From the NCBI RefSeq assembly GCF_004193775.1, contig NC_041021.1, positions 5,962,001 to 6,026,000 on the forward strand: 64,000 bases of DNA. The letters are read 5' to 3'. The notes under the pieces were generated by a model that was given only the letters and a program-made list of their open reading frames with translations, was not told the origin of the DNA and searched no databases. Source of the DNA: Glycine soja. Lineage: Eukaryota > Streptophyta > Magnoliopsida > Fabales > Fabaceae. The position numbers and the translations under genes are program-made. This document shows positions 12,354 through 23,074 of the stretch, one piece after another. How positions within the stretch are numbered: the first letter of the stretch is position 1; every line of letters starts with the position of its first letter.

Positions 12354-12786
12354 CATCGTTTCTTAATTGAGCACCGAAGTGGAAATCGCTATTTTACATC
12401 GTTTCTTATGATAACACCGATGTAGAAGGTCTAACTTCTACATCGTTTCTTGACTGAGCACTGATGTGGAAAAGCGCTATTTTACATCGTTTTCTTTGAT
12501 AACACCGATGTAGAAGGTCTAACTTCTACATCATTTCTTAACTGAGCACCAATGTGGAAAAGCGCTATTTTACATCGCTTCTATGATAACACCGATGTAG
12601 AAGGTCTAACTTCTACATCGTTTCTTAAGTAAGCACCGATGTGAAAAAATGTTGTCTTTCTACAACGGTGGTTGGAGGACCGATGTTGAAACTTTTAACT
12701 TTCAACAACATCATATTCAACATCGATTGACCACTGATGTAAAATGTGTTTTTCCACCGATGTTGAAACTGCCTTTTCTAGTAGTG
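12354..12786. repeat. Right subterminal tandem array of inner CACTA (about 87-bp period)
   Basis: Units start CATCGTTTCTT near 12354, 12441, 12529 and 12616, spaced 87-88 bp. Each contains GAGCACCGA, CGCTATTTTACATCG and ACACCGATGTAGAAGG. Diverged ACATCG/ACCGATGT motifs follow up to the terminus. Such arrays are typical of CACTA subterminal regions. Confidence 0.8.
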
Positions 12787-15319
12787 AAACCAAAATAGAA
12801 GGGACTAAGGATGGTGATTTACTTGTTTGCATTCAATGTGAACATAAATGTAAGCTTATTTGCATATTTGCTTCAATATTTCATCCATTCTTTTTGTGAG
12901 TTTGTTTTTGCAGATGACTGCACATGTTGATCAATATTGTAATGTTTATGATATTTTTTGTCAACCCTATGTAGATCATGTTGGATGCTTGAAATATAGA
13001 GAAAAATCTGAGTCACGAAGATATATGAAAAATTGGTTGTGTGGAAAAGAGTGTGAACGGGTATATCAAATCCACCTCTTTTTTTTCTTCTATAATTAGG
13101 AGAATTTTAATCATAGTTTGCATGTAGAATTAATAAATCTGCTTGATCTCCTTTCAAACTTTCTTTTCTTTCCTTTTATCTTCTTCTATTTATTGTGATT
13201 TTGCATTCCATGAAAGCATTACTTTACCCTTTTTTAATGAAAACAAAAGTAATCACTATCAATTACTGCTCCATATGTAATTCTAGTTAACTATTCAACA
13301 CAAGATCTTATAGAATTCATGTTTTCTAGTCCAAGAGTTAGTTCTTTATTCAGGTCATATGTGCTTTTATTTATGGTTTTCATTTAATTGAAACAATGGA
13401 AGATTTTGGTTATGGATATGTGTTAAGACATCACAAGAAGTACACATTTAAAGGCTTTGTTTCTTCATTATATACTGCTAGAAACATTTACCTGTGTGTA
13501 TTTTTTGTAGATATATGAAGGACTCCAAAGTCTATTAGGAAAGCCACTTATAGTGGGTGCGAACAATCTAACATGGACATCGGTGAAGTTTATCAACTCT
13601 GAAAGTTGTGATGTTGGTAGTACTAAGAATGACTTATTGGCAGAGAAATACTGCAAACTCAGTGTTGCACTTTTGGTGATTTCACAATTTACAGTTAATT
13701 GACAAGATATATATTTTTTTTTTAATTTTTACCTATCCATTACACCATGTATGCACATTTGCCAATTTCTTTTATAAAAGGAATTCCTACTACATTGTTT
13801 TATGAAGGAATTCAAGTTAAGCTATCATCAATTTGGATCTAATTTCTTATCCTATAAGGTTTCATATAATTAGCTTCTCATAATGCAATGTCCATTTTGG
13901 ACAATCAAGTAACTGCTCAAACACCCTGCTACATTAGGATATTCCTGTCATATTCTCCTCGATCTTGCCATTTATTTTTCTCTCCATTAGGATATTCCTG
14001 TCAAGTATTTTTTAATTCATTCTTAATGTATTAGCAATTTAACATGAGATTTTATAAAACATAACTAAAAGCTATTAGCATGATCTTGTGTTATGTAAAT
14101 CATACACTTACTTACTCTCAATTAACTTCTTTTCTACGTAGTAGAATCTGTTTGTATTGAATTTAGCAAGAGCGGTTATAACTTCGAATAATTACAATGT
14201 CAAATTTTACTTAAAAAGTCTCAGTGTTCCTGTTATTTTCTTAAGTATAGGATCATTTTTTCAGTTGATCTTTTCTTTTTATCAAAGGCTCACACAACTC
14301 GGAGTGGAGAGGCTAGTCTTGCTTGCTGTTTCTGGTGTGCTAGAAACATGGACCAATTCTTTTGGTTTTGCAAAGATGACAAATTTTGAGAGGTCACAGT
14401 TCTTGGACTCACCTAGTCTGGTTTTATCTCAGTGGTTACACTCACCTTAGTTACACCAAATAGTAATACAATATAATTATAGGAGGTGCTGATGTAATTT
14501 AAGCCGCTATTTGTAGCTCTTATGCCTAATATATCTCTTAGATTCAGTACCTGTTATTTGATCCTTAGCCTACTATGCTATTCTTATTTTTGACTTTTTT
14601 GTACTTTCCTTAAGTAGAGGAGATGATAAGGGGGCTCATTCAGGTATCTTGGGAGCGTGTGACAATTGGTATTTTTTTATTGTTTGCACCATTGCCCAAA
14701 ACTTGAAGCTACAGTGGCTAGGCAAATACAGGCACAATTTCAAACCTCTGGCAAGCAAGCTCTTCGGGTTAGCAGCTTATTTTGAACTAATATTGTGCTC
14801 ATTTTTATCTTATATTGTGACAACCATGTATGTGAGCCTGTGAGTTAGTTACTACTTTGGTATTGGTCTATCGATTTTGCCTTTTTTATTTAATTTTTTT
14901 ATCAAGGTTAGATGAACCAACTAATAGCGAAGAGACTAAATAATTATTTGGTGATTTATAATTTTGGGAATCATTTTTTTATTTTTTTTAATTCTAGGAA
15001 CCAATTAATACCTCTTTCTTTGATCTGTTTACTGTAGTTCCAGTCATAGTAACAACCTACACATTTCATTTTAATGGTACCTAACTACTTACCTTCCATT
15101 TTGTTGCAATATTACACCTCTTTTGAACTTTAAAGAACCTATAGATTTTATATTGCTGATAATTGTTTTAATTTACTTGTAGTACATCCAATTGGGTTTG
15201 AGCTTGTCAAGCCATCAAAAATGGCAACAGCAGTTCGAATAGCATTGCTGCTTTGTGGTGTCATCCAATTGGGTTTGTGAGCCTCACTCTAGTGCTGCTT
15301 GTCTTAAGCTGCATTGTTG

Positions 15320-15680
15320 CTATTGTTAGTAACTTTCATTTTTTATTCCCATAAGTTCATTTTTCTATTTTAGTTTCTAGTGTTTTTCTAATTTTATTTC
15401 TTATACCATTTTCTTTATTTTTAGTTTCCGTAAATTTATATTTTTTCTAATTTTTGTTCTGATAAGATTTTATTTTTTTATTTATAGTCCTCATAAGTTT
15501 ACATTTTCAAGATTAAAATTAATAAAATGAAAATTTACATGAACTTAAAATGAACAAAATATCTCACAAGGATCAAAATTGAAAAAACTCAAACTCACAA
15601 TAACTAAAATTAGAAAAATAAATTTACATTAATCAAAAATAAAAAAATGTTAACTTACATAAATAAAAAACATATTTAAT
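15320..15680. repeat. MITE-like imperfect inverted repeat
   Basis: The left half has repeated TTTCATTTTTTATTCCCATAAG and TTTTTCTAATTTT motifs. The right half has the complementary AAAATTAGAAAAATAAATTTAC and AACTTACATAAATAAAAAAC style motifs. The centre lies near 15500. This suggests a fold-back element of about 350 bp. Termini and target duplication are not clear. Confidence 0.45.
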
Positions 15681-15773
15681 TTTTTTCCATTGGTATTTGG
15701 AGCAGAATTTTGTGAAGTTAATTGATTGAACTCATTCAAGTATTCCTTTATTTTTAGTTTCAAGTATCTGCAG

Positions 15774-15835
15774 GCCTTGAGGGAAGTATCCTATGCCATG
15801 ATCGATATGCCAACTGTATTGCAATTCTCTTCAAC
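15774..15835 (+). other. Exon-like block, source gene unknown
   Basis: A 62-bp block lies between TCTGCAG and GTAAGT and is open in one phase (ALREVSYAMIDMPTVLQFSS). Both splice consensus sequences are strong. It lies between the IDM1-like and glutathione synthetase pieces. I cannot assign the protein. Confidence 0.35.
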
Positions 15836-16564
15836 GTAAGTATCCTATGCCGTGGATGTTCATTTGATTTTTGTTGATAGTTGATTTGTTACTGTTTTAT
15901 TGGGATCATGCTACTATGGCACATAGGTTCAATATTGCCACATTATAATAATTGAAATGGTAGTAGAGGATGCTACAACATGCTATGTCCAGGTTCTGCA
16001 CAAGTGATAAAACCTTTTTTTTAAACATGTTATTGATTAATATGTTTAAAAATACATTTCAAAGTGCTTCTAAAAATTTGTAATTGTTAACTATTATAAC
16101 TAATTAATAGTAAAAAAAATGTCTTGATATATTAACCCCTTAAAAATATATTTAAAGATACAAAAGACATGATATATAAATGTACAACAAAAATAAAATA
16201 AAAATAGAATTTGGTTCAGCCTGAGTTGAGTACCAATTAATACTGGGATAATCTATATCAATCTATATAATATATGTCATCTTACTTTTTCTTCTCAATC
16301 TCAATCCAAATTTCCTTCATTGTCTTTTTTTTTTTGAATAGTTTCAATTGCCATTAAAATCATATTTGCTCAATTATCATTTAGATTTTCCTACATTATA
16401 AAATAATTATCAAGGAGACGTTAATCAACTCTTGGTTGGAATCTTTTGTTCTATCATATAATTTTGTAATTACCTATAATCTCCTAGATTTTTTTTTCTT
16501 ATTCAACTCAGTTTAGTTTATGCCTTTAATTAGATATAATATTTCTCTCTTCGTCTCAATGCAG

Positions 16565-16640
16565 AACTAAGAATGCGGACGAATTTGCCTCAAGACTTTT
16601 AGATATTCATTCTAAGATGCTACAGATTAACAAAAAAGAG
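16565..16640 (+). pseudogene. Captured (homo)glutathione synthetase exon
   Basis: A clean exon sits between AATGCAG and GTAAAT. It encodes TKNADEFASRLLDIHSKMLQ followed by INKKE, characteristic of plant glutathione or homoglutathione synthetase (ATP-grasp fold, adds Gly or beta-Ala to gamma-Glu-Cys). The frame is intact over 25 codons. No other exon of the gene is visible nearby, so it is a captured fragment in the outer CACTA element. Whether the parent is the glutathione or the legume homoglutathione form cannot be told from this exon. Confidence 0.8.
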
Positions 16641-17380
16641 GTAAATTTATACTAGTAGGACATTTATACAGCCGAGAGTATTCAGAGAGGATCAGTGTTA
16701 GTTCCTACTCTAGTTGGTATTCATTTTAAATATCATTTCATAAGAACTCTTTATGCTTGTATTTTAGTTGCGAGGGACAAAGTGGAAGTATTTTAGAACA
16801 TGAATTCATGTTTGTTTTTAACTAAAAATTACATAGAAAACAAGAAACATCTCTTTTTCTTTCTTTTTTTTTTACTTAAATTCCTTTTTGAATCATTAGT
16901 AAAGGCTAACCCACTGAACCCTGTATCACCTCTGCTTAAAAGAACATCTCACTACAGTTAGAAAATGACATTGTATTGGCAACTAATATTTGATTCCCCT
17001 ATTTGCTTCCCTTGTTGGGTTTTAATGATATTTTGTGTGAGAGTGGTTTTTGCTGTGTTTAAATAAATGTATGTGCTGATGTGTTGCCGTCGTTAGTTTG
17101 GTAAGAAGAGAAAGGAACATGGGAATGTTTTGTTTGTTTAACTTGTTAGGATAAGAAGCGGTTTTGGATGTGTCGTGATGGCTTTTATGATGGATAGAAA
17201 TTAGAGTAGATAACATGCAAAACAGGTGAAGGGGAGATGGAAAACTGGGAGCAACAGTACATGGGTTTTAGGGAGGAAGACCCTAGTTTTGTGGCTTTTT
17301 GTGTGTGGGAGGAAAAAATTGAGTTTTAAATCCTATACATGAGTCATAGGTTTTAAGTTGGTGGACTGTGTGAGTGTACT

Positions 17381-17665
17381 GATTACAATTACCTCATCAA
17401 GCTTCTTATCGGCGACAACGGTGAGTTTTTCCTTGATTCAATTCAATGATTTTTTTATTCGTCTCCGATTGTTAATTATTATTACTAGTTATTGTTGAGA
17501 ATAGGGATTAGTGTTTAATTTCTGATTATATATGGCATTATTGGCTCTGCTGCTCTCTGGTTTATTTTATTTGTTGCCCAAAATCATTGTAGGTGTGGGG
17601 AAGAGTTGTCTACTTTTGAGGTTTTCTGATGGCTCATTCACAACAAGTTTTATCACCACCATTGG
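17381..17665 (+). pseudogene. Captured RabE/Rab8 small GTPase fragment (two exons and intron)
   Basis: Exon 1 piece (17381-17420) encodes DYNYLIKLLIGDN and ends at a GTGAGT donor. Exon 2 (17593-17665), after TTGTAG, encodes [20 protein letters not shown] and ITTIG, ending at GTTAGT. Together they cover the P-loop (GDxGVGKS) and switch I of a Rab8/RabE-type GTPase, which directs post-Golgi vesicle traffic. One Leu codon of the usual LLLIGD is missing and the Ser after GD is Asn. The retained intron shows DNA-level capture. Later exons with the DTAGQ and NKxD motifs are absent. Confidence 0.85.
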
Positions 17666-18729
17666 GTTAGTATATTATGTGTAGACACCTTTTTTTTTAT
17701 CGCTTGTGAAAAATGCTGCAGTTGTTTCTTGTCTTGTTTCAAGATTCTTACATCCGTATATCACTAGTTAACAACTGTAATTGATTTGTGTCATACACAA
17801 GAAAATATTATTCATGAATATTTTAAATATACAAATATTTTTTAAATTTATAGTAGGAATTATTTATAATTAATTTTTTAATTATTGATTGTAAAGTATA
17901 ATACTTTTAATTATTAATTATTGTTGTCAATTATAGATATATAATTTATTAAAGTATATGGTAAAATATAGTTTTTAAAATACAATAAATGGGAGAAATA
18001 AAAAACATTTTAGTTAGGTAAGGTAATAATATTTAAATAATTGTTGAAAAATAATATTTCAATCAATCTAAGATAAGAGTTCTTAGTTACAATATAAATA
18101 AAACAAATCATGAAATAATGACAACATGATATTAGAAAGGTGCAGAATTGGAGAAAAAGCCTAGAGATTAAAAACACTATTATTATCATCAAACGTATCC
18201 CAGAAAAAAAATGTTGTTTAGCCTTGTAAATTGTAATAAGTGTTACATGGGATTACTTTCAAAATTTTAATGAATACATTTCAAAAAAATTGTAAGGAGC
18301 ATGTGATATGGCACTTATATATGACTTATCAGTATTAATAACTTTTTTTTAACTTTTAATTAACACTTAGGATTTGAAAGCACCCGAAATTAATTAATTT
18401 CCTTCCTCTCCTAGTGATTTTCGTGGTTAGCTCCCGCTTCTCAAACAAACCTGTCATTAGGTTATAAGAATTTTTCATCAAATAAACATGCCGTATATGC
18501 ATGTTTTTTCATACATGGTATGTTCTTATTGGAAGCTTTCATTTTCTAAATAGTTTATCATTTGGAAAATATGTATGTTCTTTCTTGTATTGTTTCATGC
18601 AAGGAGTTTTTAAATTATGACTTGTCATCAAACCCATAATTGTATTTTAATGTCTGATAATTTTAGTACGTACTAAGTTGGATATCAATTTTAGTACCTG
18701 GATATCAATTTTAATGCCTGATAATTTAT

Positions 18730-19236
18730 CACTTTCGATGTCCTTTCTAAGACGGTTATTACGAAATAATCATCTTTGAAAGGTTTTCACTTTTACATTC
18801 TAAGACGGTTATTATGAAATAACTGTTTTTGAAAGTTTATACTTTTTACATTTAAAGACGATTATTATGAAATAACTGTCTTTGAAAGTTTCTTCTTCTT
18901 AACATTTAAAGATGGTTATTAAGAAATAACCGTCTTTGAAAGGTTTCTGGTCTTCACATTCAATGACGGTTATTATGAAATAACCATCTTTGAATGTATG
19001 AATCTTTCAAAGATGGTTATTATGAAATAACCGTCTTTGAATGTAAATGCTGACACAGTATACAAAGACGGTTATTAGTTAATAACCGTCTATGAAAGAT
19101 TCATACATTCAAAGACGGTTATTATAATAACCGTCGTAAAAATGAATTTCGTTTTAACGTGTTTTAAACAACGATGATTGAAAATCGTCGTTAAATACAC
19201 TTATTAACCGTCGTAAAAAGCCCTTTTTTAGTAGTG
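18730..19236. repeat. Right subterminal hairpin array of outer CACTA
   Basis: Repeated units of the form GACGGTTATTATGAAATAACCGTCTTTGAA, each partly self-complementary, follow one another with spacers of about 30 bases. They end in AACCGTCGTAAAAAG and the terminal TTTTTTAGTAGTG. Confidence 0.85.
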
Positions 19237-20496
19237 TGTTGTGTTCCTTTTTCATTCTATTTTTTGGATTTCAAGGATCCCCTTTAACTTTTATGGTTTG
19301 TAGAGCATTTGGACCCAATTATATGTGTTCTAATTGAATTTTATTTATACATTCTCAGAAGCTTTTATGCATCTTTCCCTCACTGCATATAGGAGACGAG
19401 CCAATAAAATTCATGAAAAGAAATTGAAATGGAATACCCCTATAATTTCTGGAAAGGATAAGGTATATTAAATTATTAATGCTACTAACTCTAAGTTCCT
19501 ATTTCGGCATGGATGACTCAAATTTGAGTTTGCTAACTGGTTTCTTTCTCTAGTAATTGCTCTTTCATCATCCAAACAATATAAACTTCCTACTTTTTAT
19601 TATATTGTATTACAAAGAATGTGAATATATCATATATTTCTTTTCTCACCCTCTCTTACTCTTTCTCTCTCTGAAAGTGTCTACACCCAACAGATATGAA
19701 TTATGAGCCAATCCTTTTACTTCTCCAAAGATCTCCTGGCTAGCCAGTCAACCATTTGCCTAAAGTGTGTCAATCATTAGAGAATCCAGGACCCTGGGGG
19801 TAATTTATTCATATATATCTCATTCTATTTATTTGTACTTTTTTTTACTAAGAACCAAAAAATACTTCTTATTGTTAATATAACATGCATACATACTCAA
19901 AAATACTTTTTTCCTCAATTTTTCAATTGTATTTGAGGTTCCTATTAGTTTTTTCTTAAGAAAAAAATAATTACTAACTATTTTTTTTACTGAAATACTA
20001 ACAATTGTTTAGAAAAACAATTAACTAGCTTCTACCAACTTAACTAGCTTTTGCCAACTTTTGAGCCTCCCTTAGTCCAAACATTATGTAAATTTAAGGG
20101 TTTTTGATGTCAAGGATACAACTTAAAGTAAATTTGTTCATTAAATTAAAAACATATATTACGTTAAAAATATAAAAGCTAGTACTTCTCTTTTTAATTT
20201 ACGAATATTTTTTGTTTCTATATCCTTGGTATCAACCTTTAAAATCTAATAAGATATGTGCAGTTACTGTTATTGATCTTGATTAATAGTTTGTCTCTTT
20301 ATAATATTTCAAGATATTGATGTTGAACTCCCTATCACAATCAAGCTTAGAGCATGGGTATAGTTGACATTTTTATGTATGACTCTATTGCATCCTTGAG
20401 ATATTAATTTATTACTCACGATAATTTACTATTTAGTCATAGCCTCGTGACTTGAAACCTATGGGAAAGTATTAAACATGTATTTTGTGTTTGTAG
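19237..20496. other. No gene identified
   Basis: AT-rich DNA between the outer CACTA and the transporter exon. A block near 19370-19462 looks exon-like before GTATAT but encodes nothing I recognise. Confidence 0.4.
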
Positions 20497-20593
20497 GATC
20501 CGAGTTCCATATCCATTTCAATGGGTAGCACCTACATTTGATGTTGGTGAAGCCTTTGCCATGATGATGGCATCCTTTGTTGCTCTTGTAGAG
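20497..20593 (+). pseudogene. Nucleobase-ascorbate transporter (NAT) exon fragment
   Basis: After a TTTGTAG acceptor, 97 bp encode IRVPYPFQWVAPTFDVGEAF and AMMMASFVALVE. This is the plant NAT/NCS2 permease stretch normally IRVPYPFQWG.P.FDAGEAFAMMMASFVALVE; here the Gly after Trp is Val. NAT proteins are 12-helix membrane permeases for purines or related bases. Only this piece is present, and the sequence after GAG is not a GT donor. It lies upstream of a CACTA right end at 21365, so it may be another captured fragment. Confidence 0.8.
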
Positions 20594-20919
20594 CTAATTT
20601 ATTTCTTTAGACCTTATCTATCTATTTTTAATTTATGTAATACACCAATTGTTTTTAAATGCAACAAATCTAGTTTTAACTTATTTTGTGGTAGGATATA
20701 TATGTGAGTAAGTTGAAAATGAGTAATATTTATACTTATAGTTTGATAACTATCATTTAAATTGGTTTATAGATTAATATTATGAGATTGTAAGTAGTGT
20801 GATATTATAATGAAAATTATATTTGAAATATTTTAATGTATAATTAATATCTTTTTTATAAATTAGTTTCAGTTGGTTTATTCTAAAAGCAAATAAAATA
20901 TTAATTATTTTTTTCAAAA

Positions 20920-21365
20920 GACAACATTGGTTGGTGTAAAATCGATGTAGAAAGTACCCTTAAAATATCAGTTTTAGAAAAATCGATCTTAACACACACT
21001 AGACGACATTAGTTCTTAAAAAATCAATGTTGAAAAACCGATGTTGTAAGACTACTTTCTACATCGTTTTTGGCCAAAATTGATGTTGTAAACACATTCA
21101 ACATTGATTTTGCCAAAAATTGATGTTGTAAAGACACTATCTACATTGGTTTTTCTAGAACCGATGTAGAAAACACTTCAGAATACACAATTCAACATCA
21201 TTTTTTTAGTAACCAATGTCGTGTAATGTATGTTAACATCGATTTTTTGAAAACTAAAACCAATGTTAATAGTGATAATGTTAACGTCGATGATTTCAAC
21301 ATCGGTTAAAAATCGATGTTAAAAGTAAAAAACAACCGATGTTAAAAGTTTATTTTCTAGTAGAG
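20920..21365. repeat. CACTA-type right subterminal region and degenerate end
   Basis: A dense run of ACATCG/CGATGTTG-type motifs in both orientations ends TTTTCTAGTAGAG, one base off the usual TTTTCTAGTAGTG terminus. It is the same motif family as the right end at 12786. No matching left end was found, so the element cannot be delimited. Confidence 0.6.
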
Positions 21366-21679
21366 AACCCCTATAGAGTTGCTTTAGTTATCCACACATT
21401 CTGCCAACAAACCTCCCTAAACAATAACCAATCATCCTCATAATGTAACATATGAAAGCTAATCTCTTTCTTCACCATAATAATGAGCATACTATACCAT
21501 ACGATAACTTATTTCATATCCTTTTATTCCTAATAGGAAAAAGAAGTGGTGTATTAAATCCACAATAATTTACCAAAAAGATAGAATGTAGAATCAGTAC
21601 ATTTGAATTGTCATATTCTTATAAGCAATATTAAATAGAATGTAAAATCCACAGTATCTAGTATTTTCTTTTCCTTTTA

Positions 21680-22500
21680 TTTATAAGTAGACATATTTTA
21701 ATCATAGTCTACTAGTTTTAATTTGTCTTATTTTGTGGGTTTGATGGTAGGCAAAAATACTTTTGCAATCTCTTAGATGGTGGAAGAAAATCTAACTAGG
21801 TCAGTAAGAGAGGAAAAGATTAAGGTCCGGAAGAGATATAGTTCCCTTATCTGTAAGAAGATATATCCTTGGAAGTTCCTCTTTGTTTACTTTGCCTCAC
21901 TTTAGTATAATATTAGGCATTAAATATTGGAGAAGTGTTAATTTATTGTCCTTTAGTGTTGGACCACTTATACTCGATCCTACAGACTCATAATTCTCTT
22001 CACATAATGGTGAGAAATAAAAAAAGGAGTGAGAGAAGAAACAAAAACACACATGTGTAGGCTGCAAAGTCTATACTATTATGACCAAGCTTCCATGAAG
22101 GAACTTTCTAAGAAATTTTTTAATATATTCAAACAAGGAGAATCTAGAATCTTACACAAACACTTGAACAAAACTAGTCGATACAACTTAAGAATCTGTT
22201 AATGAAGTTTAGTTTGAGAAAGAACTTGTTAGAAGCAACAAGAAGTTATCATTCCTAAAAAGGGATATTTATACTTCATGTCAAAGTTGATCATTCAAGA
22301 TACTTGAAGACATGTGTCAAAAGACTCTTCTAGGATTTGGTATTTGATATTTTTCCTTCAAAACATTAAAGTATTAAATTTATTGTCAAAAGAGAATTTG
22401 ATCAATGGTTTGTTTCTCGTTAATTAACCTAATAAATTATGAAAAAGTTGTATCTTCAAGAAACAAAGTGAGAAAACCTTTTCCAAAAGTGTCCACCTTT
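21680..22500. repeat. Local direct duplication, copy 1
   Basis: Matches about 23075-24545 with substitutions and indels, sharing TAGTCTACTAGT, GGAGAATCTAGAATCT, AAAACTAGTCGATA and ACTTGAAGACATGTGTCAAA. Its GAGAATTTGATCAATGGTTTG is close to the empty-site sequence of the solo LTR in copy 2. No gene is visible. Confidence 0.75.
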
Positions 22501-23074
22501 GGAGTCATCAAACAACATCAACTAGTTCATGCTCTTTATAGACCAATTAAGCCATCCTTTTCTTGTAAGATAAACTATTTCTTACTTTTGATTGGTGAAT
22601 ATCGAGGGTTTGAATCCATCTCTCTCCTCTTTTTTGGTGAAAATATTTGTTTAGTCTAGAACTTGATTTAATTTATTTTATCCTATCCCCATTTTAATTC
22701 TTGATACTTTTATAATGGGCCAGCAGTTTGATGAACCTTGTGAAGTGATGGCATCCCACCTCGGTCAACTTTGTTCTGGTGGTGTTTTCGCATTAACAGT
22801 ATAGCTATTCCGTTAACACTGAGTAGTGGAGGGTTTCTCATTCAGTGTCACATCCGTTTCCAATCTATTGTGTTAAGTTGTGGAGTGATAGCAGTTAAGC
22901 AAGTAAGGTTTTATTGTGTAATAACTTATTGTATGTGTATCTGCGTATACTTAATAGAAAAACTAGTGATGGTTTTAATTCACAGTAATTTGGAACAAAA
23001 TTTGAATGTTGATTCAGCATTTGAATTGATATATAGAAATGAAAATTAAATCAATATAGACTACTTGAGTTTTT

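Larger units (their letters stand above)
6686..12786. mobile_element. Inner CACTA element nested in the IDM1-like exon (6.1 kb)
   Basis: The left end CACTACTGCAATAAAGCG is at 6686; the right end GCCTTTTCTAGTAGTG finishes at 12786. AAA flanks both sides (6683-6685 and 12787-12789). Dropping the element and one AAA joins GATTTGTAGACAAA to CCAAAATAGAAGG and restores an open PHD-finger exon, an independent proof of the insertion. No transposase is seen. The element carries pieces of KAS I, enolase and an LRR receptor-like gene, all on the plus strand. Its two ends belong to different-looking subterminal families: GACCGTCTTTGAA near the left, ACATCG/ACCGATGT arrays near the right. Confidence 0.8.
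6590..14410 (+). pseudogene. Captured IDM1-like PHD-finger/GNAT gene fragment, split by a CACTA
   Basis: Pieces in order resemble plant acyl-CoA N-acyltransferases with PHD fingers (IDM1/ROS4 type, histone acetyltransferases that oppose DNA methylation). A PHD exon runs about 6590-6685 (DIPDGDWFCP) and resumes at 12790-12849 (KIEGTKDGDLLVCIQCEHK), ending at a GT donor. The next exon, 12975-13060, is bounded by GTAG and GT and encodes HVGCLKYREKSESRRYMKNW and CGKECER. Exon 13511-13675 encodes IYEGLQSLLGKPLIVGANN and continues to KYCKLSVAL. A GNAT C-terminal piece at about 14284-14405 encodes QLGVERLVL and FGFAKMTNFERSQFLD. The exon carrying the first half of the GNAT fold and all upstream parts are missing, and there are stops (for example before DIPDGDW). 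Introns are retained, so the capture was from DNA. Confidence 0.8.
2743..19236. mobile_element. Outer Pack-CACTA DNA transposon (16.5 kb)
   Basis: The left end starts CACTACTACAAAAA at 2743; the right end finishes TTTTTTAGTAGTG at 19236. These are inverted CACTA-type termini with one mismatch in the first 14 bases. Both are flanked by TGT (2740-2742 and 19237-19239), the 3-bp duplication expected of CACTA elements. Subterminal DNA is rich in short motifs such as GACGGTTATT and ACCGTCTTTGAA at both ends. No transposase is recognisable, so this is a non-autonomous carrier. The interior holds pieces of unrelated host genes: a GATA factor, an IDM1-like gene, glutathione synthetase and a Rab GTPase. 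Two later insertions sit inside it: a solo LTR (3266-6338) and a second CACTA element (6686-12786). The alternative pairings of the four ends in this region give mismatched target duplications. Confidence 0.8.

Noticed and set aside
2743..19236. Pairing the CACTA ends as 2743-12786 and 6686-19236
   Set aside because: The motif families fit this pairing, but the flanking triplets do not match, the elements would interleave, and the repaired PHD exon supports 6686-12786.
22405..23049. Plus-strand frames of 84 and 92 codons
   Set aside because: No recognisable domain, and they cross the edges of a decayed local duplication.
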